From contig NZ_VSSS01000008.1 of NCBI RefSeq assembly GCF_008123425.1, positions 62,001 to 126,000 of the forward strand: 64,000 bases of DNA, in the 5' to 3' direction. The translations under genes and the position numbers were made by a program. A model generated the notes under the pieces. That model saw only the letters and a program-made list of their open reading frames with translations, ran no database searches and was not told where the DNA came from. This DNA is from Bradyrhizobium rifense. GTDB taxonomy: Bacteria > Pseudomonadota > Alphaproteobacteria > Rhizobiales > Xanthobacteraceae. Positions 17,732-26,269 of this stretch are shown in pieces (positions within the stretch are counted from its first letter, which is position 1; every line of letters starts with the position of its first letter).

Positions 17732-18979
17732 CTAATCTCCCTCGCTGCGGCGCTTTGCCAAGTCATCTGCCTGCAAGGTCGCAGCCTTGGCGCCAAACCG
17801 ACCGGTAACGTAGTTGACAAGGTCTGCCAGCTCGCGATCGGCGTAACCCGCGCCGAAGCCCGGCATGTTCAGCCGGCCGCGCGCCGCGGAAAGATGGAAG
17901 CCCTTGAGCACGACCTGCACCAAGTTTGTCGCCTCCGGGTCATTCAAATCGCGTGTGCCCGCCAGACCGCGCCCATCCCAGCCGTGGCAGCCCGTACACG
18001 CGGCGGCAAAGATTCGCACACCAGCGCTCGCATGCAGGCGATTCAACTCGTCGGCGGGAGGGAGCCGAGAGGCGCTTATGGGTGCGTTACCGGCGCCCTC
18101 CAAATGCGCCGCCGGCACATTCGAAGTTTGCGGAGGAATCGTACGCAGATAGGTGACCATCGCTCCGACGTCGTCACGGGAAAGATAGCGCAGGCTGTTG
18201 TCCACCGCCTCGGCCATCGGCCCGGCGGCAGCCCCATGGGGGCTGTCGCCCGTAGAAAGGTATCGAGCGAGGTCAACCTCGCTCCAGCCTCCGATCCCGG
18301 TCGTCCGGTCCGGGGTAATGTTGTAGGCGTGCCAGCCCGCCATGACGGCACCAGCGAATCTCTTGTGAGGATCCAACCCATACAGGAGATTCCGTGGCGT
18401 GTGACATTCGCCGCAATGTCCGAGCCCTTCCACAAGGTAAGCTCCCCGATTCCACTCATGTGATCTCGAGGCATCGACCTCGAACCGCTGGCCGGGATTG
18501 TAGAGCCAATCCCAGAGGACCATCAGCCATCGCATGTTGAACGGGAAAGTCAGATGGTTATGTGGTGGCGCGTTGGCGACCGGCTCTAGACTGAACAGAT
18601 AGGCCTTGATCGCGAGCACATCGTCCCGGCTGAGCAGGGTGTAGGATGGATAAGGAAACGCCGGATAGAGCCGCTGCCCGTCCTTGCCGATTCCCTCGTG
18701 CATGGCGCGCACGAAATCATCGTCACTCCATTGGCCGATTCCGGTGTTCGCATCCGGCGTGATATTTGGAGAATAGAGCGTCCCGAACGGCAGCTTGAAT
18801 GCGCGAGCCCCGGCAAATTGCTTGCCGTCCGGTGCGGTATGGCACGACACGCAATCGGCGGCGCGGGTGAGATACTCGCCACGCTGCACGAGATCCGACC
18901 GGACATCCGCTGCCGCGGCCGAAAGAACCAGACCGACAAAGAGGGCGAAGGCCGCCATGAGGGACAGCGTTCGCTTCAT
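17732..18979 (-). CDS. tri-haem cytochrome c, aldehyde/alcohol dehydrogenase type
   Basis: 415 aa from ATG 18979 (MKRTLSLMAAFALFVGLVLS), a signal peptide; the longer open frame is not supported. Three CxxCH haem-c sites are visible: CVSCHT near residue 43, CGECHT near 190 and CTGCHG near 325. Conserved PNITPD and GIGQWSDDDF/GIGGWSEVDL motifs recur before haems 1 and 2, as in membrane-bound alcohol and gluconate dehydrogenase cytochrome subunits. It should accept electrons from the molybdopterin dehydrogenase encoded just upstream and pass them to quinone or to a terminal oxidase. Its start lies 1 bp past the large-subunit stop. Confidence 0.92.
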   Translation of the reverse strand: MKRTLSLMAAFALFVGLVLSAAAADVRSDLVQRGEYLTRAADCVSCHTAPDGKQFAGARAFKLPFGTLYSPNITPDANTGIGQWSDDDFVRAMHEGIGKDGQRLYPAFPYPSYTLLSRDDVLAIKAYLFSLEPVANAPPHNHLTFPFNMRWLMVLWDWLYNPGQRFEVDASRSHEWNRGAYLVEGLGHCGECHTPRNLLYGLDPHKRFAGAVMAGWHAYNITPDRTTGIGGWSEVDLARYLSTGDSPHGAAAGPMAEAVDNSLRYLSRDDVGAMVTYLRTIPPQTSNVPAAHLEGAGNAPISASRLPPADELNRLHASAGVRIFAAACTGCHGWDGRGLAGTRDLNDPEATNLVQVVLKGFHLSAARGRLNMPGFGAGYADRELADLVNYVTGRFGAKAATLQADDLAKRRSEGD

Positions 18980-18980
18980 C

Positions 18981-21191
18981 CTACGCACGACGCTTGAGCC
19001 CCTCGATGCTCTTGATGATCGGCAGCTGGCGAACCCGGTAGCCGCTCGCGGCGAAGATCGCATTTGTCAGTGCGGGCGCGGCGGCCACAGTGCCCGTCTC
19101 GCCAAGCCCGCCGGGCGTTTCGCGGCTCGGCACCAGATGCACTTCGACCTCTGGCGTCTCGTCGATCCGGATTGTCCGATAGTCATTGAAGTTACTCTGT
19201 TCGACGCGCCCGTTGCGCAACGTCACTTCGTTCCAGAGCGCGGCGGAAAGGCCGAACAGCGTTCCACCTTCGATCTGAGCGATCGCAGTGTCGGGATGCA
19301 CGATCGAGCCGCAGTCCACGGCGCAGACGACACGTTGCAGAGTTACCAATCCGGCGTCCGATAGGGTTACCTCGACCACCGTGGCAAGATAGGTGTCGAA
19401 CACATAAGCGAGTGCAATGCCTCGTCCGCTGCGCGGCGGAAGAATCTTATCCCAGCGGCTCTTTTCAGCGGCAAGATTTATCACAGCCAAGGCGCGCGGC
19501 GCGTGACTGAGCAGGCCGCGCCGGAACTGGATCGGATCTTGCTTGGCGACAGCGGCAATTTCATCCACAAAACTCTCGATCACCCAGGCATTGTGCGTAT
19601 CGCCGACGCCCCGCCAGAACGCGGTCGGGATTGCGGGTGGCTCCTCGCGCACGTATTCGACCAGCAAATTGGGAAACGCATAAGGCATCTGAATGGCCCC
19701 GTCGACAGCATCGGGGTCGAGCCCGTCGCTCCGCATGGCCTGCGGGGCCCAGCGTGCAAAAATCGACGAGCCGACGATCCGGTGATGCCACGCGAGGAGC
19801 TTTCCGTTGGCGTCAAGGCCGGCTCGGAGGCGGTCGTGATAGAATGGCCGGTAAAGGTCGTGGCGGATGTCCTGCTCGCGGGTGAACACCAGTTTGACGG
19901 GCGCCCCAACCTGCTTGGAGATTGCGACCGCGAGCGCAACTCCGTCGAGTTCGAGGCGGCGACCGAAGGCGCCTCCTGAAAAGAGATTGTGCACCGTCAC
20001 CTTCTCCGGCGGCAGACCCGCGAGCTGTGCGGCGATTTCCTGCGCGCGTGCTTGAACTTGCGTAGCCGTCCAGATCTCGCAATTATCCCCGCGCACGTCC
20101 GCAACGCAGCTCAGCGGCTCCATCGCCGCGTGGGCGAGGAATGGCATGTAGTTCCTGGCTTCCAGGCGCGTCGCTGCCGTCGACAACGCCTTGTCGACGT
20201 CCCCTTCATGTCGCGCCACAAGGCCACCGCGCTCGCTCGCGGCCTCGAGCGCGTGCACGATATCATCCATTCCGAGATGTTGGTTCGGGCCTCTATCCCA
20301 GGCGGGCTCCAACGCCGCCAGGCCCTGCTGTGCTGCCCACGTATTTTCGGCGACGACTGCGACGGCGTCGTCGAGGTGGAGCTTGTATCCGCCGACATCG
20401 AACTCCTGCGCTCTGATCGTCACCACGTGGTGAACTCCCTTGATGGATCGCGTGGGACTGTCGTCCAGAGAGTCAAGCTTGCCGCCAAATGTGGGGCTTG
20501 ATGCGACCGTCGCGAACAGCATGCCCGGGAGCCGGACATCGATGCCATATTGGGCGGTGCCGTCAACCTTGCCCGGGAGATCCACTCGAAGTGGCGACTT
20601 CCCGATCAATTTGAACTGCTCTGGTTGCTTGAGCCGTGGATTTTGAGGCACCGGCTGTTGCGCCGCGGTCGCGGCAAGCGATCCGTAGCCGAGCCGGCGC
20701 TGCGTACCATTATCAAGCACGGAGGCGCGCTCGGTGCGGCATCGCGAAGGATCAACGCGCCATTCGGCTGCCGCTGCCGCAATCAGCATCTGTCGCGCTG
20801 CGGCGCCGGCGCGCCTCAACTCCATCCATGAGCTGCGCACCGACGTGGAATTGCCGGTGGCTTGCAGGTGCAGGATCGGATCGGCGTAGAGTTGTTCGTC
20901 TGGAGGCGCGGGCTCGATCGCGACCTGGTCGAGACCGACGTCAAGCTCTTCCGCCAGCAGCATCGACAATGAGGTGTAGACGCCTTGGCCGACCTCGCAT
21001 TTGTCAATGACGAGGGAGATGCGGTCTTCGGAGTCGATCCGAATGAAGGCGTTCGGCGCAAATAGCGCGAGGCCTGCGCTGCTCGCCTCGGCTGATGCTG
21101 GCCTCATCTGATATAGCCCGAACCCGAGTACCAGGGTGGCCCCGGCCGCTCCAGTCCGCAAAATATGGCGCCTGGACACGCGTGCATTCAT
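18981..21191 (-). CDS. molybdopterin-binding dehydrogenase large subunit, IorB-like
   Basis: 736 aa from ATG 21191 (MNARVSRRHILRTG), chosen because the twin-arginine signal RRHILRTGAAGATLVLG then sits at the N-terminus. It belongs to the xanthine oxidase superfamily in the isoquinoline 1-oxidoreductase beta/aldehyde dehydrogenase branch. Signs are KCEVGQGVYTSLSMLLAEEL, NLFSGGAFGRRLELDGV, GGTLFGLSAALWNE and the catalytic-glutamate loop GLGETGTVAAAPAL. It should hydroxylate an aldehyde or N-heterocycle in the periplasm, using molybdopterin. Start and upstream stop are 1 bp apart, so it is coupled to the 2Fe-2S subunit; no XdhC-type maturation gene is nearby. Confidence 0.92.
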   Translation of the reverse strand: MNARVSRRHILRTGAAGATLVLGFGLYQMRPASAEASSAGLALFAPNAFIRIDSEDRISLVIDKCEVGQGVYTSLSMLLAEELDVGLDQVAIEPAPPDEQLYADPILHLQATGNSTSVRSSWMELRRAGAAARQMLIAAAAAEWRVDPSRCRTERASVLDNGTQRRLGYGSLAATAAQQPVPQNPRLKQPEQFKLIGKSPLRVDLPGKVDGTAQYGIDVRLPGMLFATVASSPTFGGKLDSLDDSPTRSIKGVHHVVTIRAQEFDVGGYKLHLDDAVAVVAENTWAAQQGLAALEPAWDRGPNQHLGMDDIVHALEAASERGGLVARHEGDVDKALSTAATRLEARNYMPFLAHAAMEPLSCVADVRGDNCEIWTATQVQARAQEIAAQLAGLPPEKVTVHNLFSGGAFGRRLELDGVALAVAISKQVGAPVKLVFTREQDIRHDLYRPFYHDRLRAGLDANGKLLAWHHRIVGSSIFARWAPQAMRSDGLDPDAVDGAIQMPYAFPNLLVEYVREEPPAIPTAFWRGVGDTHNAWVIESFVDEIAAVAKQDPIQFRRGLLSHAPRALAVINLAAEKSRWDKILPPRSGRGIALAYVFDTYLATVVEVTLSDAGLVTLQRVVCAVDCGSIVHPDTAIAQIEGGTLFGLSAALWNEVTLRNGRVEQSNFNDYRTIRIDETPEVEVHLVPSRETPGGLGETGTVAAAPALTNAIFAASGYRVRQLPIIKSIEGLKRRA

Positions 21192-21192
21192 G

Positions 21193-21666
21193 TCACGTCC
21201 TCTTGGCAGTAGCCTGGCTGGAAACGGCCAGCTTGATTGCTTTGCGAATGCGCACGTAGGTGCAGCAGCGACATATGTTGCCAGCCATTGCGGCGTCGAT
21301 CTGCGCATCGCTCGGGCTTTCGATTTCCGACAACAGGGCGGCGGCCGACATGATCTGCCCGGGTTGGCAATAGCCGCATTGCGGGACTTGGATCATGAGC
21401 CAAGCATTCTGCAGCGCACGCCCATGCGGTGTTGCGCCGATCCCCTCAATCGTCATGACAACGCGATCTGCGACCGTGCCGAGACGCGTCACACAAGTCC
21501 GCACGGCCTTGCCGTCAACATGCGCCGTACAGGCCCCGCACTGAGCGATCCCGCAACCGAATTTGGTTCCAGTCAGTCCGATGACATCGCGCAGGACCCA
21601 CAATAACGGCATGTCATCGGGTACATCTACCTCGTGCGTCGCCCCATTTATCTGGAGTCTCGCCAA
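21193..21666 (-). CDS. 2Fe-2S subunit of a molybdopterin dehydrogenase, IorA-like
   Basis: 157 aa. The N-terminal plant-ferredoxin-like domain has [16 protein letters not shown] with the four expected cysteines. The C-terminal helical domain has [13 protein letters not shown] and [15 protein letters not shown], where the usual NICRCGTY has Cys for Gly. It carries two 2Fe-2S clusters and transfers electrons from the Mo centre to the cytochrome. It is the first gene of the operon running to cydB. A perfect FixK-like box (TTGACAGCTGTCAA) lies 70 bp upstream. Confidence 0.93.
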   Translation of the reverse strand: MARLQINGATHEVDVPDDMPLLWVLRDVIGLTGTKFGCGIAQCGACTAHVDGKAVRTCVTRLGTVADRVVMTIEGIGATPHGRALQNAWLMIQVPQCGYCQPGQIMSAAALLSEIESPSDAQIDAAMAGNICRCCTYVRIRKAIKLAVSSQATAKRT

Positions 21667-21735
21667 TCTGTCGCTCCTCAGTTGGCACCCTGCTGCTCAC
21701 CCCCAAATGGAATACATAGCCGCCGTCGGACTTCC

Positions 21736-21749
21736 TTGACAGCTGTCAA
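21736..21749. promoter_or_regulatory. perfect FNR/FixK2-type palindrome (TTGACAGCTGTCAA)
   Basis: A symmetrical 14-bp site 70 bp upstream of the first gene of the dehydrogenase-cytochrome-oxidase operon (start 21666, minus strand). It is the best placed of the FixK-like sites for a terminal-oxidase operon. Confidence 0.65.
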
Positions 21750-22456
21750 CCTTCGATGACGAAGTTGCCAGGATGGTCGGCACCGACCCACGTTTGCCGA
21801 TCCTGAGCTGAAGGCTGCTGCGGACGATCGCGCCACTTTGTTCGCCATATCTCGCTGGGGCGCGAAGTCGGATGCTGTTTCAAACCTCTGTGAGAACTTT
21901 GCATAGACCGGATGGGACCTACAGCGACGGAATCACCTGCGCCGAGGGGCCACTTTTTCAGAGGAGGCAGCCGATGGAAATCTTCTGCCTCCGCGAGAGC
22001 CCTTGCTACGCCGCTGGCGCTGGTGAAGGCGCGATCGATCGAGATCGTTTAGTCCCTGCGGGCAGCTCTTTAAGGTTAGCGCTGACCAGATGAGGCAGGA
22101 GAAAGAGATCCGATACCCTAACCGACAAATCGCGTGCTACCCAAAAACGTGATGAAGTCACGTCATTGCATGTCCATCGAATCTCAGTAGATGGCATGTT
22201 AGCGGTTCAAATTCGTGCTTTGATTGCTGAAATTACCGTCGAAACGTTGACGCAGCGCACAGATGAAGGCACGTCGTGGTGAATGCGCAATAGGCTTGCC
22301 GCGGTATTCGCACCAGCGGGAGAGTTCAAGTAGCTAGAGCCCTTGTACTCGTTTACCCACAGCGTTCCGCTGGAGTTGGGGCTGTCATGGTCAGGATTTA
22401 GGCGCGCCTCGAAATGGCGGATGCCGCCGGGGTTCAGCTCATTAGGAGAGAGTCCA
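21750..22456. other. gene-poor stretch
   Basis: About 700 bp without a supported gene. Short frames on both strands lack ribosome sites and known domains. Confidence 0.4.
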
Positions 22457-22633
22457 ATGAAATTGGAGGACTACTCCTCATGTCCGCGAAGGCAGAGTCG
22501 TTCGGTGCATTGCCTGTTAGCCCTCGTGCCGACCGCGGAAGAACTCGCGATCGTGCTGCGCGGCGTCTTGGTTGCAATCCTGGGCTTTAAGGTAGGAAGA
22601 ACCTCGACTTCCTGCCGGACGCCACGGTACTGA
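22457..22633 (+). CDS. possible small protein (58 aa)
   Basis: ATG 22457 follows TTAGGAGAGAG, a good ribosome site. The product begins MKLEDYSSCPRRQSRSVHC, then has a hydrophobic helix (LAIVLRGVLVAILGFKVG). It may be translated just ahead of the ribbon-helix-helix gene. I do not recognise it. Confidence 0.35.
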   Translation: MKLEDYSSCPRRQSRSVHCLLALVPTAEELAIVLRGVLVAILGFKVGRTSTSCRTPRY

Positions 22634-22638
22634 GTGGC

Positions 22639-23049
22639 TTGCTGTCGGCAAGCATCGGTGGTTGCGGAGACTTGCAAGCCACCTCAAATTGCCGTTCCAA
22701 GCAGTTGGCTGGCTGGACCGTCCAAATCGGCACGCGCTGGGCGAAATCGATGATCGCAGCAATCGACGCGTGGGCATCACGGCAGAAAGATAGCCCCGCT
22801 CGCTCCGAAGCCATCCGCCGGCTTGTCGAGCTCGGGTTCACCGTAAAAGCTAAGAGCCGACCCGGCAGCGAAGACCGCCCGACGAGTAATGACCAGAAAC
22901 AGCGGGCTCGCGAAATGGCGGTCAGCGCGATTGACAAGATGGCCGACGCCTCGGTCAGTCCGGACGACCAAGCCAGCCGTAAGCGGCGGCTCGTCAAAGG
23001 GCCCGAGGAATTCCAGAACGTCCGACGCGACCGGCCAAATCGAAAATGA
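22639..23049 (+). CDS. ribbon-helix-helix-like DNA-binding protein
   Basis: The conserved part is residues ~35-136. VQIGTRWAKSMIAAIDAWAS then SPARSEAIRRLVELGF is a ribbon-helix-helix fold. It is followed by a charged tail with REMAVSAIDKMADASVSPDDQASRKRRLVKGPEEF, a combination common in Bradyrhizobium hypothetical proteins. The first residue is uncertain: the open frame begins with TTG at 22639, ATG appears only at 22749 and would cut the strand, and the N-terminal 20 residues look unlike the family. It may be a truncated but working repressor. Confidence 0.6.
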   Translation: MLSASIGGCGDLQATSNCRSKQLAGWTVQIGTRWAKSMIAAIDAWASRQKDSPARSEAIRRLVELGFTVKAKSRPGSEDRPTSNDQKQRAREMAVSAIDKMADASVSPDDQASRKRRLVKGPEEFQNVRRDRPNRK

Positions 23050-23105
23050 ACTGATGGACGCCGTCATCTGGTCGGTATCGGGCTGAAGGCGAAGAGGCCT
23101 GCTTA

Positions 23106-23207
23106 ATGCTCGACAAGTTGATGCAGCTTCAGCTTTTTCATTGGTTGATCGTCGCTGGTCTCATCCTGGTGACAATCGGGTCTTTGGGTGTTCTCTTTGG
23201 GAGGTGA
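23106..23207 (+). CDS. 33-aa single-pass membrane protein
   Basis: ATG 23106 to TGA 23207: MLDKLMQLQLFHWLIVAGLI then LVTIGSLGVLFGR. One hydrophobic helix spans residues ~12-31. GAAGAGG precedes the start. It fits the many tiny membrane proteins of rhizobia; no function is known. Confidence 0.6.
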   Translation: MLDKLMQLQLFHWLIVAGLILVTIGSLGVLFGR

Positions 23208-23347
23208 AAGCGCTCCTCCTCCGCAGAAACTGCCCGAGATGAAGCCGCGGAGCGCTAATAGTTTGGATCGCTCCCCGCAAAGGAACGTTTTAACACGCGG
23301 CGAGTCCTAGAGGCATCTTGCTCTTTGTTTTGCGTGCGGCGCAACTA

Positions 23348-23506
23348 ATGGGAAAAGCGGCCGGATATGCGATCTCAGTCGGAATTGTTGGCTTCGGCGC
23401 CTGGGTCCTTGTCGCCGGCCTCTATTCCAGCGCACCCGCCTTTTGGGTTTGCGTCGCCCTCGTCCCCATTGCAGTGGGCGTCTGGAGCGCTTGCGGCCAC
23501 ATCTAA
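23348..23506 (+). CDS. small two-helix membrane protein
   Basis: 52 aa from ATG 23348 (MGKAAGYAISVGIVGFGAWV); the frame opens at 23318. Two hydrophobic stretches (AISVGIVGFGAWVLVAGLY and FWVCVALVPIAVGVWSAC) are joined by a short turn. No family is recognised. It ends 14 bp before the winged-helix-like gene, so the two may be co-transcribed. Confidence 0.5.
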   Translation: MGKAAGYAISVGIVGFGAWVLVAGLYSSAPAFWVCVALVPIAVGVWSACGHI

Positions 23507-23520
23507 AAGACGTTGTCCCG

Positions 23521-23709
23521 ATGGACCTGGCAGCGACCGAACGCGACTTCCTGCACGGCTTGGCTTCGGAATCCTGGACCAGCCCGCCGCTGTTTGACCA
23601 TGAGCTCGTCGCCCGCCTGATCGAGCTTGGGCTCGTCGAGGCCGAACCACTCGCCTCGGGTGAAACCGAATACAGGATTACCGCGGCGGGCCGCGCTGCC
23701 TTGTCCTGA
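23521..23709 (+). CDS. small winged-helix-like hypothetical protein
   Basis: 62 aa from ATG 23521 (MDLAATERDFLHGLA). LFDHELVARLIELGLVEAEP then TEYRITAAGRAAL has the helix-turn-helix plus wing pattern of small winged-helix proteins (LVEAEPL as the wing entry, ITAAGRAAL as the end). The earlier part of the open frame overlaps the preceding gene and lacks family features. It could bind DNA; the partner is unknown. Confidence 0.55.
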   Translation: MDLAATERDFLHGLASESWTSPPLFDHELVARLIELGLVEAEPLASGETEYRITAAGRAALS

Positions 23710-23849
23710 TCCGCGCTGTCTGGGGAAAAGCGCCGTTAGGTCAGCCGGTCTGCATTTTCCGAATCGGACACAAGACCATCATCTGCTCGCGGCTAAATTG
23801 CGGAGCACGTAAGTGGGTCGGCTTTCAATTGGTCTTTTGATCGCGAGGT

Positions 23850-23969
23850 TTGCTGCTCACCGCCTATTTCGGCTTGTTGGCTTGGCGCATTTCAGACGAC
23901 AAAGACCTCGACATCACCGGTGGAATTCCGCACGACACATACGGATGGAAGCCGAGGTCGGCCAACTGA
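23850..23969 (+). CDS. possible 39-aa protein with charged tail
   Basis: A frame starting at TTG 23850 reads MLLTAYFGLLAWRISDDKDL then DITGGIPHDTYGWKPRSAN. The hydrophobic start and ordered acidic tail look like real coding sequence, but a stop lies just upstream and there is no ribosome site, so it may be a fragment. Confidence 0.25.
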   Translation: MLLTAYFGLLAWRISDDKDLDITGGIPHDTYGWKPRSAN

Positions 23970-24152
23970 TCGGCCGCCCCCTTTCCCTCGCCCTCCGGTT
24001 GCGTCACGCTGATCAACAAAGATTTACTCAGGTTGAGTTCTTCGCATTTTGACCCGAAGCAGGCCAAGGCTTGGGGAATGTTCACGACAGCCGAACCCGT
24101 TCGAGCTGGACTAGGCATGGACGCGGAGCGTAACGACCTTCGTGATGAGCCC

Positions 24153-24482
24153 TTAGCCAGTGTTCCTGACCGCCTCAGCTAGAATGGCGTAAAACTGCTG
24201 CTTGCTGAATTCCTTAGGCTGCGGCCTCTCTACTGTGCTCCGCGACACCTTCTTTGCTACTAGGCGTGTGGAGGCGGCCGACGACGTTGGCCTTAGCTTC
24301 GCGGTCGGCCTTATCTCGGGTCTTGCTGTTGGCGGCTTGTGGCCACGCTTCGGGCCTAAACGGGTTAGCATGCCGCAGACTGCATTACGGCTACACCCGA
24401 GACGCCGCGCAATCTGCGCCGCGCTCTGTCCTGCAGCCCAGAGCCTTTTGAGCAGCGCTACGTCTTTGGCATCCCAGCCTAT
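24153..24482 (-). pseudogene. GcrA-like helix-turn-helix protein lacking a usual start codon
   Basis: The frame reads GWDAKDVALLKRLWAAGQSA, AQIARRLGCSRNAVCGMLTR LGPKRGH. This is the N-terminal helix-turn-helix of the GcrA cell-cycle regulator family (W-x5-V-x2-L-K-x-L-W, A-x-x-I-A-x-x-L-G-x-x-R-N-A-V). A basic linker and a C-terminal helix follow (KEFSKQQFYAILAEAVRNTG). Just before GW, where the start ATG is expected, the codon is ATA (24480-24482), and no ATG, GTG or TTG occurs between it and the upstream stop. It is therefore probably untranslated or starts from a rare codon. Confidence 0.55.
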
Positions 24483-24523
24483 GGGAGATACATTATAGCT
24501 CCGACTGCCAAAGATGGGCTAGT

Positions 24524-24700
24524 CTAGTTTTCGTCCGGCTCGCGTACGACCGCCGGTTCGTCGGCGTCATCCTCCTCTCTGTCCTCTTCATCCTCGTCAT
24601 CATCATCAGGATCTCGAGGCGGCATCGCGGTGCCCATAAGCACAAGCGACGTCAAGTCGATCGCTGTGGTGAAAACTGCTTCGGGGGTGTGTTGCTTCAT
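24524..24700 (-). CDS. small highly acidic hypothetical protein (58 aa)
   Basis: ATG 24700 follows GAGGAG at spacing 9. The product begins MKQHTPEAVFTTAIDLTSLV and continues PPRDPDDDDEDEEDREEDD, then ends DEPAVVREPDEN. It is very acidic and probably disordered. Similar short acidic proteins are frequent in Bradyrhizobium genomes. Function unknown. Confidence 0.65.
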   Translation of the reverse strand: MKQHTPEAVFTTAIDLTSLVLMGTAMPPRDPDDDDEDEEDREEDDADEPAVVREPDEN

Positions 24701-24841
24701 GTTGTTGGTACTCCTCGAAAAGCACGCGCAGTCGAATATTCATGACGGACGACATGCGGATGTCCAGGCGCGATCGCTCCAATGCGACAACGAACAGGTC
24801 GACTGCAACAGCAAGGGCCGCACCCCCACACAACTGGCGGT

Positions 24842-25159
24842 TTACGAATACTTTATGTCCGAGGACGCAGCACGTTCTATGTTCACCAAAACCTCGCCGG
24901 TAGTGATTTCGGGATCTCCAAGATCGAGGTCATGCAGACTCGCTTGAACAAACTCCAGTATCTTGGCGTTCGCTGCATCGGCGCTTTCGCGGTCCTCGAA
25001 TATCATCACAGCGACACCAACGCCGTTGCCCCCATCCAGCACATAGTAAGATCTGAATCCGCGCGATTGACTTAGGATCTGACCGACGCCGCTCTTGGCG
25101 AGGCGAGCAGCGTCCGCAACCGAACGAACCTTGGTGTACTTGCGAATGACTATGTACAT
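24842..25159 (-). CDS. ABM-like small ferredoxin-fold protein
   Basis: 105 aa from ATG 25159 (MYIVIRKYTKVRSVADAARL); the longer frame is not supported. The pattern of an N-terminal beta strand, helix (VADAARLAKSGVGQIL), then FRSYYVLDGGNGVGVAVMIF and DRESADAANAKILEFV fits the ABM/dimeric alpha-beta barrel fold used by small monooxygenases and stress-response proteins. No catalytic residues can be assigned. It is probably a small cytoplasmic dimer. Confidence 0.65.
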   Translation of the reverse strand: MYIVIRKYTKVRSVADAARLAKSGVGQILSQSRGFRSYYVLDGGNGVGVAVMIFEDRESADAANAKILEFVQASLHDLDLGDPEITTGEVLVNIERAASSDIKYS

Positions 25160-25294
25160 GAGGCCACCACGCCATGCGGTTCCCGCCCCGCGCATCAAAG
25201 CATATCGGGTCCCAGTTGGACTAGGCCCTGCTTCCAAGATGGGTCACAAACGCCGGTCGGCGGGCCGCGCAACGCCTCTTTCTCCAGTGAGCCA

Positions 25295-25320
25295 ACCTCG
25301 CCCCGCAAGCGGGGCGAGGT
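25295..25320. terminator. strong hairpin downstream of the dodecin remnant
   Basis: An 11-bp perfect stem (ACCTCGCCCCG / CGGGGCGAGGT) with a 4-nt loop starts 9 bp after the dodecin stop. There is no clear U tract, but stem strength suits termination of the minus-strand transcript. Confidence 0.5.
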
Positions 25321-25328
25321 GCCGAGGC

Positions 25329-25545
25329 TCAGGAGCCGTCGAACTTGAACGATACGTTGAGTTTGGCGCGGTAGGCCTCTACTTTTCCCTTGGCATCCAA
25401 TTGCATATCGAGTTTGACCACCTCTGCAATGCGAAGATCCCGGAGAGATTTTGCAGCTTGCTCGACCGCATTGGCGGCCGCCTTCTCCCATGAGTCGTTG
25501 CTGGTACCGATCAGTTCAATGACCTTTGTAGACGCTATCAGGCAT
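25329..25545 (-). pseudogene. dodecin with a one-base frameshift
   Basis: ATG 25545 has AGGAGG upstream and begins MPDSVYK. The next frame continues VIELIGTSNDSWEKAAANAV EQAAKSLRDL and DAKGKVEAYRAKLNVSFKFD, a complete dodecin (flavin-binding 12-mer). The two parts are separated by one extra base: the sequence has TACAAAGGTC where TACAAGGTC would keep the frame. Length 217 nt instead of 216 fits a single insertion. It may be a real mutation or an assembly error in an A run. Confidence 0.8.
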
Positions 25546-25826
25546 GTCGTCCTCCTGTTCGGTATGAAGCAGAAAGCAGTGCTCCCTGCCATCGTGAAAT
25601 CTAGCAACAGAATATCGGCGCTGACACGACGCGATTGTCTCGGGGAGATCGCCGGAGCCGAAAACGAGCAAACTGCATCTGGCGGGTAAGAGAGGGCACT
25701 GGCGGTTGGCTGCTGGGCAGCGCGAGAGGTCAGACGTCGGTCGCTCCGCCGCTTTCGCTTGCTCTGCCGCCGACTGAACAGGGTGCGGGGCATGCCGCCA
25801 CCACCACCAACAACGCCTGACCGCCG

Positions 25827-26045
25827 ATGGCCGCACCCAAAGCGTCGCTGCCACGAGCGACCGCCAAAAATTCCAGGCCCCCGGCAAAGCCCGATGGCAA
25901 GCCATCATCGGCGACGAACGACGCCCTCCCGCCGGACGCGTCCGACAAGGTTTCGTATACACCGGTGATCAGCAGGCCTCCGCCGTCATCGAATCCAGCC
26001 ATCGACCACGATGGCTTTAGCGCCGGCACCGTCGGACGACAGTGA
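25827..26045 (+). CDS. possible Pro/Ser-rich hypothetical protein
   Basis: 72 aa with low complexity (Ala/Pro/Ser rich, SRPPAKPDGKPSSATND), probably disordered. No ribosome site is obvious and the opposite strand is also open, so it is weakly supported. Confidence 0.25.
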   Translation: MAAPKASLPRATAKNSRPPAKPDGKPSSATNDALPPDASDKVSYTPVISRPPPSSNPAIDHDGFSAGTVGRQ

Positions 26046-26068
26046 CCTCGGGCCAGGCGGCTCGAACC

Positions 26069-26197
26069 ATGAGGTCACGCGCAGCAAAAGCCTCCAAGCC
26101 CAATTCGGAGACGGATAGCATCGCGGGGGAGCAATCGCTTGATCAAGAAGATGAGGCGTTGAAACGCAAGCTTACGATCTGCCGTGGCTGCAAGTAG
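26069..26197 (+). CDS. possible 42-aa basic protein
   Basis: ATG 26069 to TAG 26197 reads MRSRAAKASKPNSETDSIAG then EQSLDQEDEALKRKLTICRG CK. The charge pattern (basic start, acidic helix, basic end) suggests a small regulatory protein but no family is recognised. Confidence 0.3.
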   Translation: MRSRAAKASKPNSETDSIAGEQSLDQEDEALKRKLTICRGCK

Positions 26198-26269
26198 GAG
26201 ATTGGGCTGTGACCCATGGCCTCGCGGCGCAACATGGAGCTACGGCACAAAGTCCAAGCCGATCCCCCG

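Noticed and set aside
17494..17808. Plus-strand ORF opposite the small exported protein of the oxidase operon
   Set aside because: Antisense to a signal-peptide gene with good operon spacing; no ribosome site or motif.
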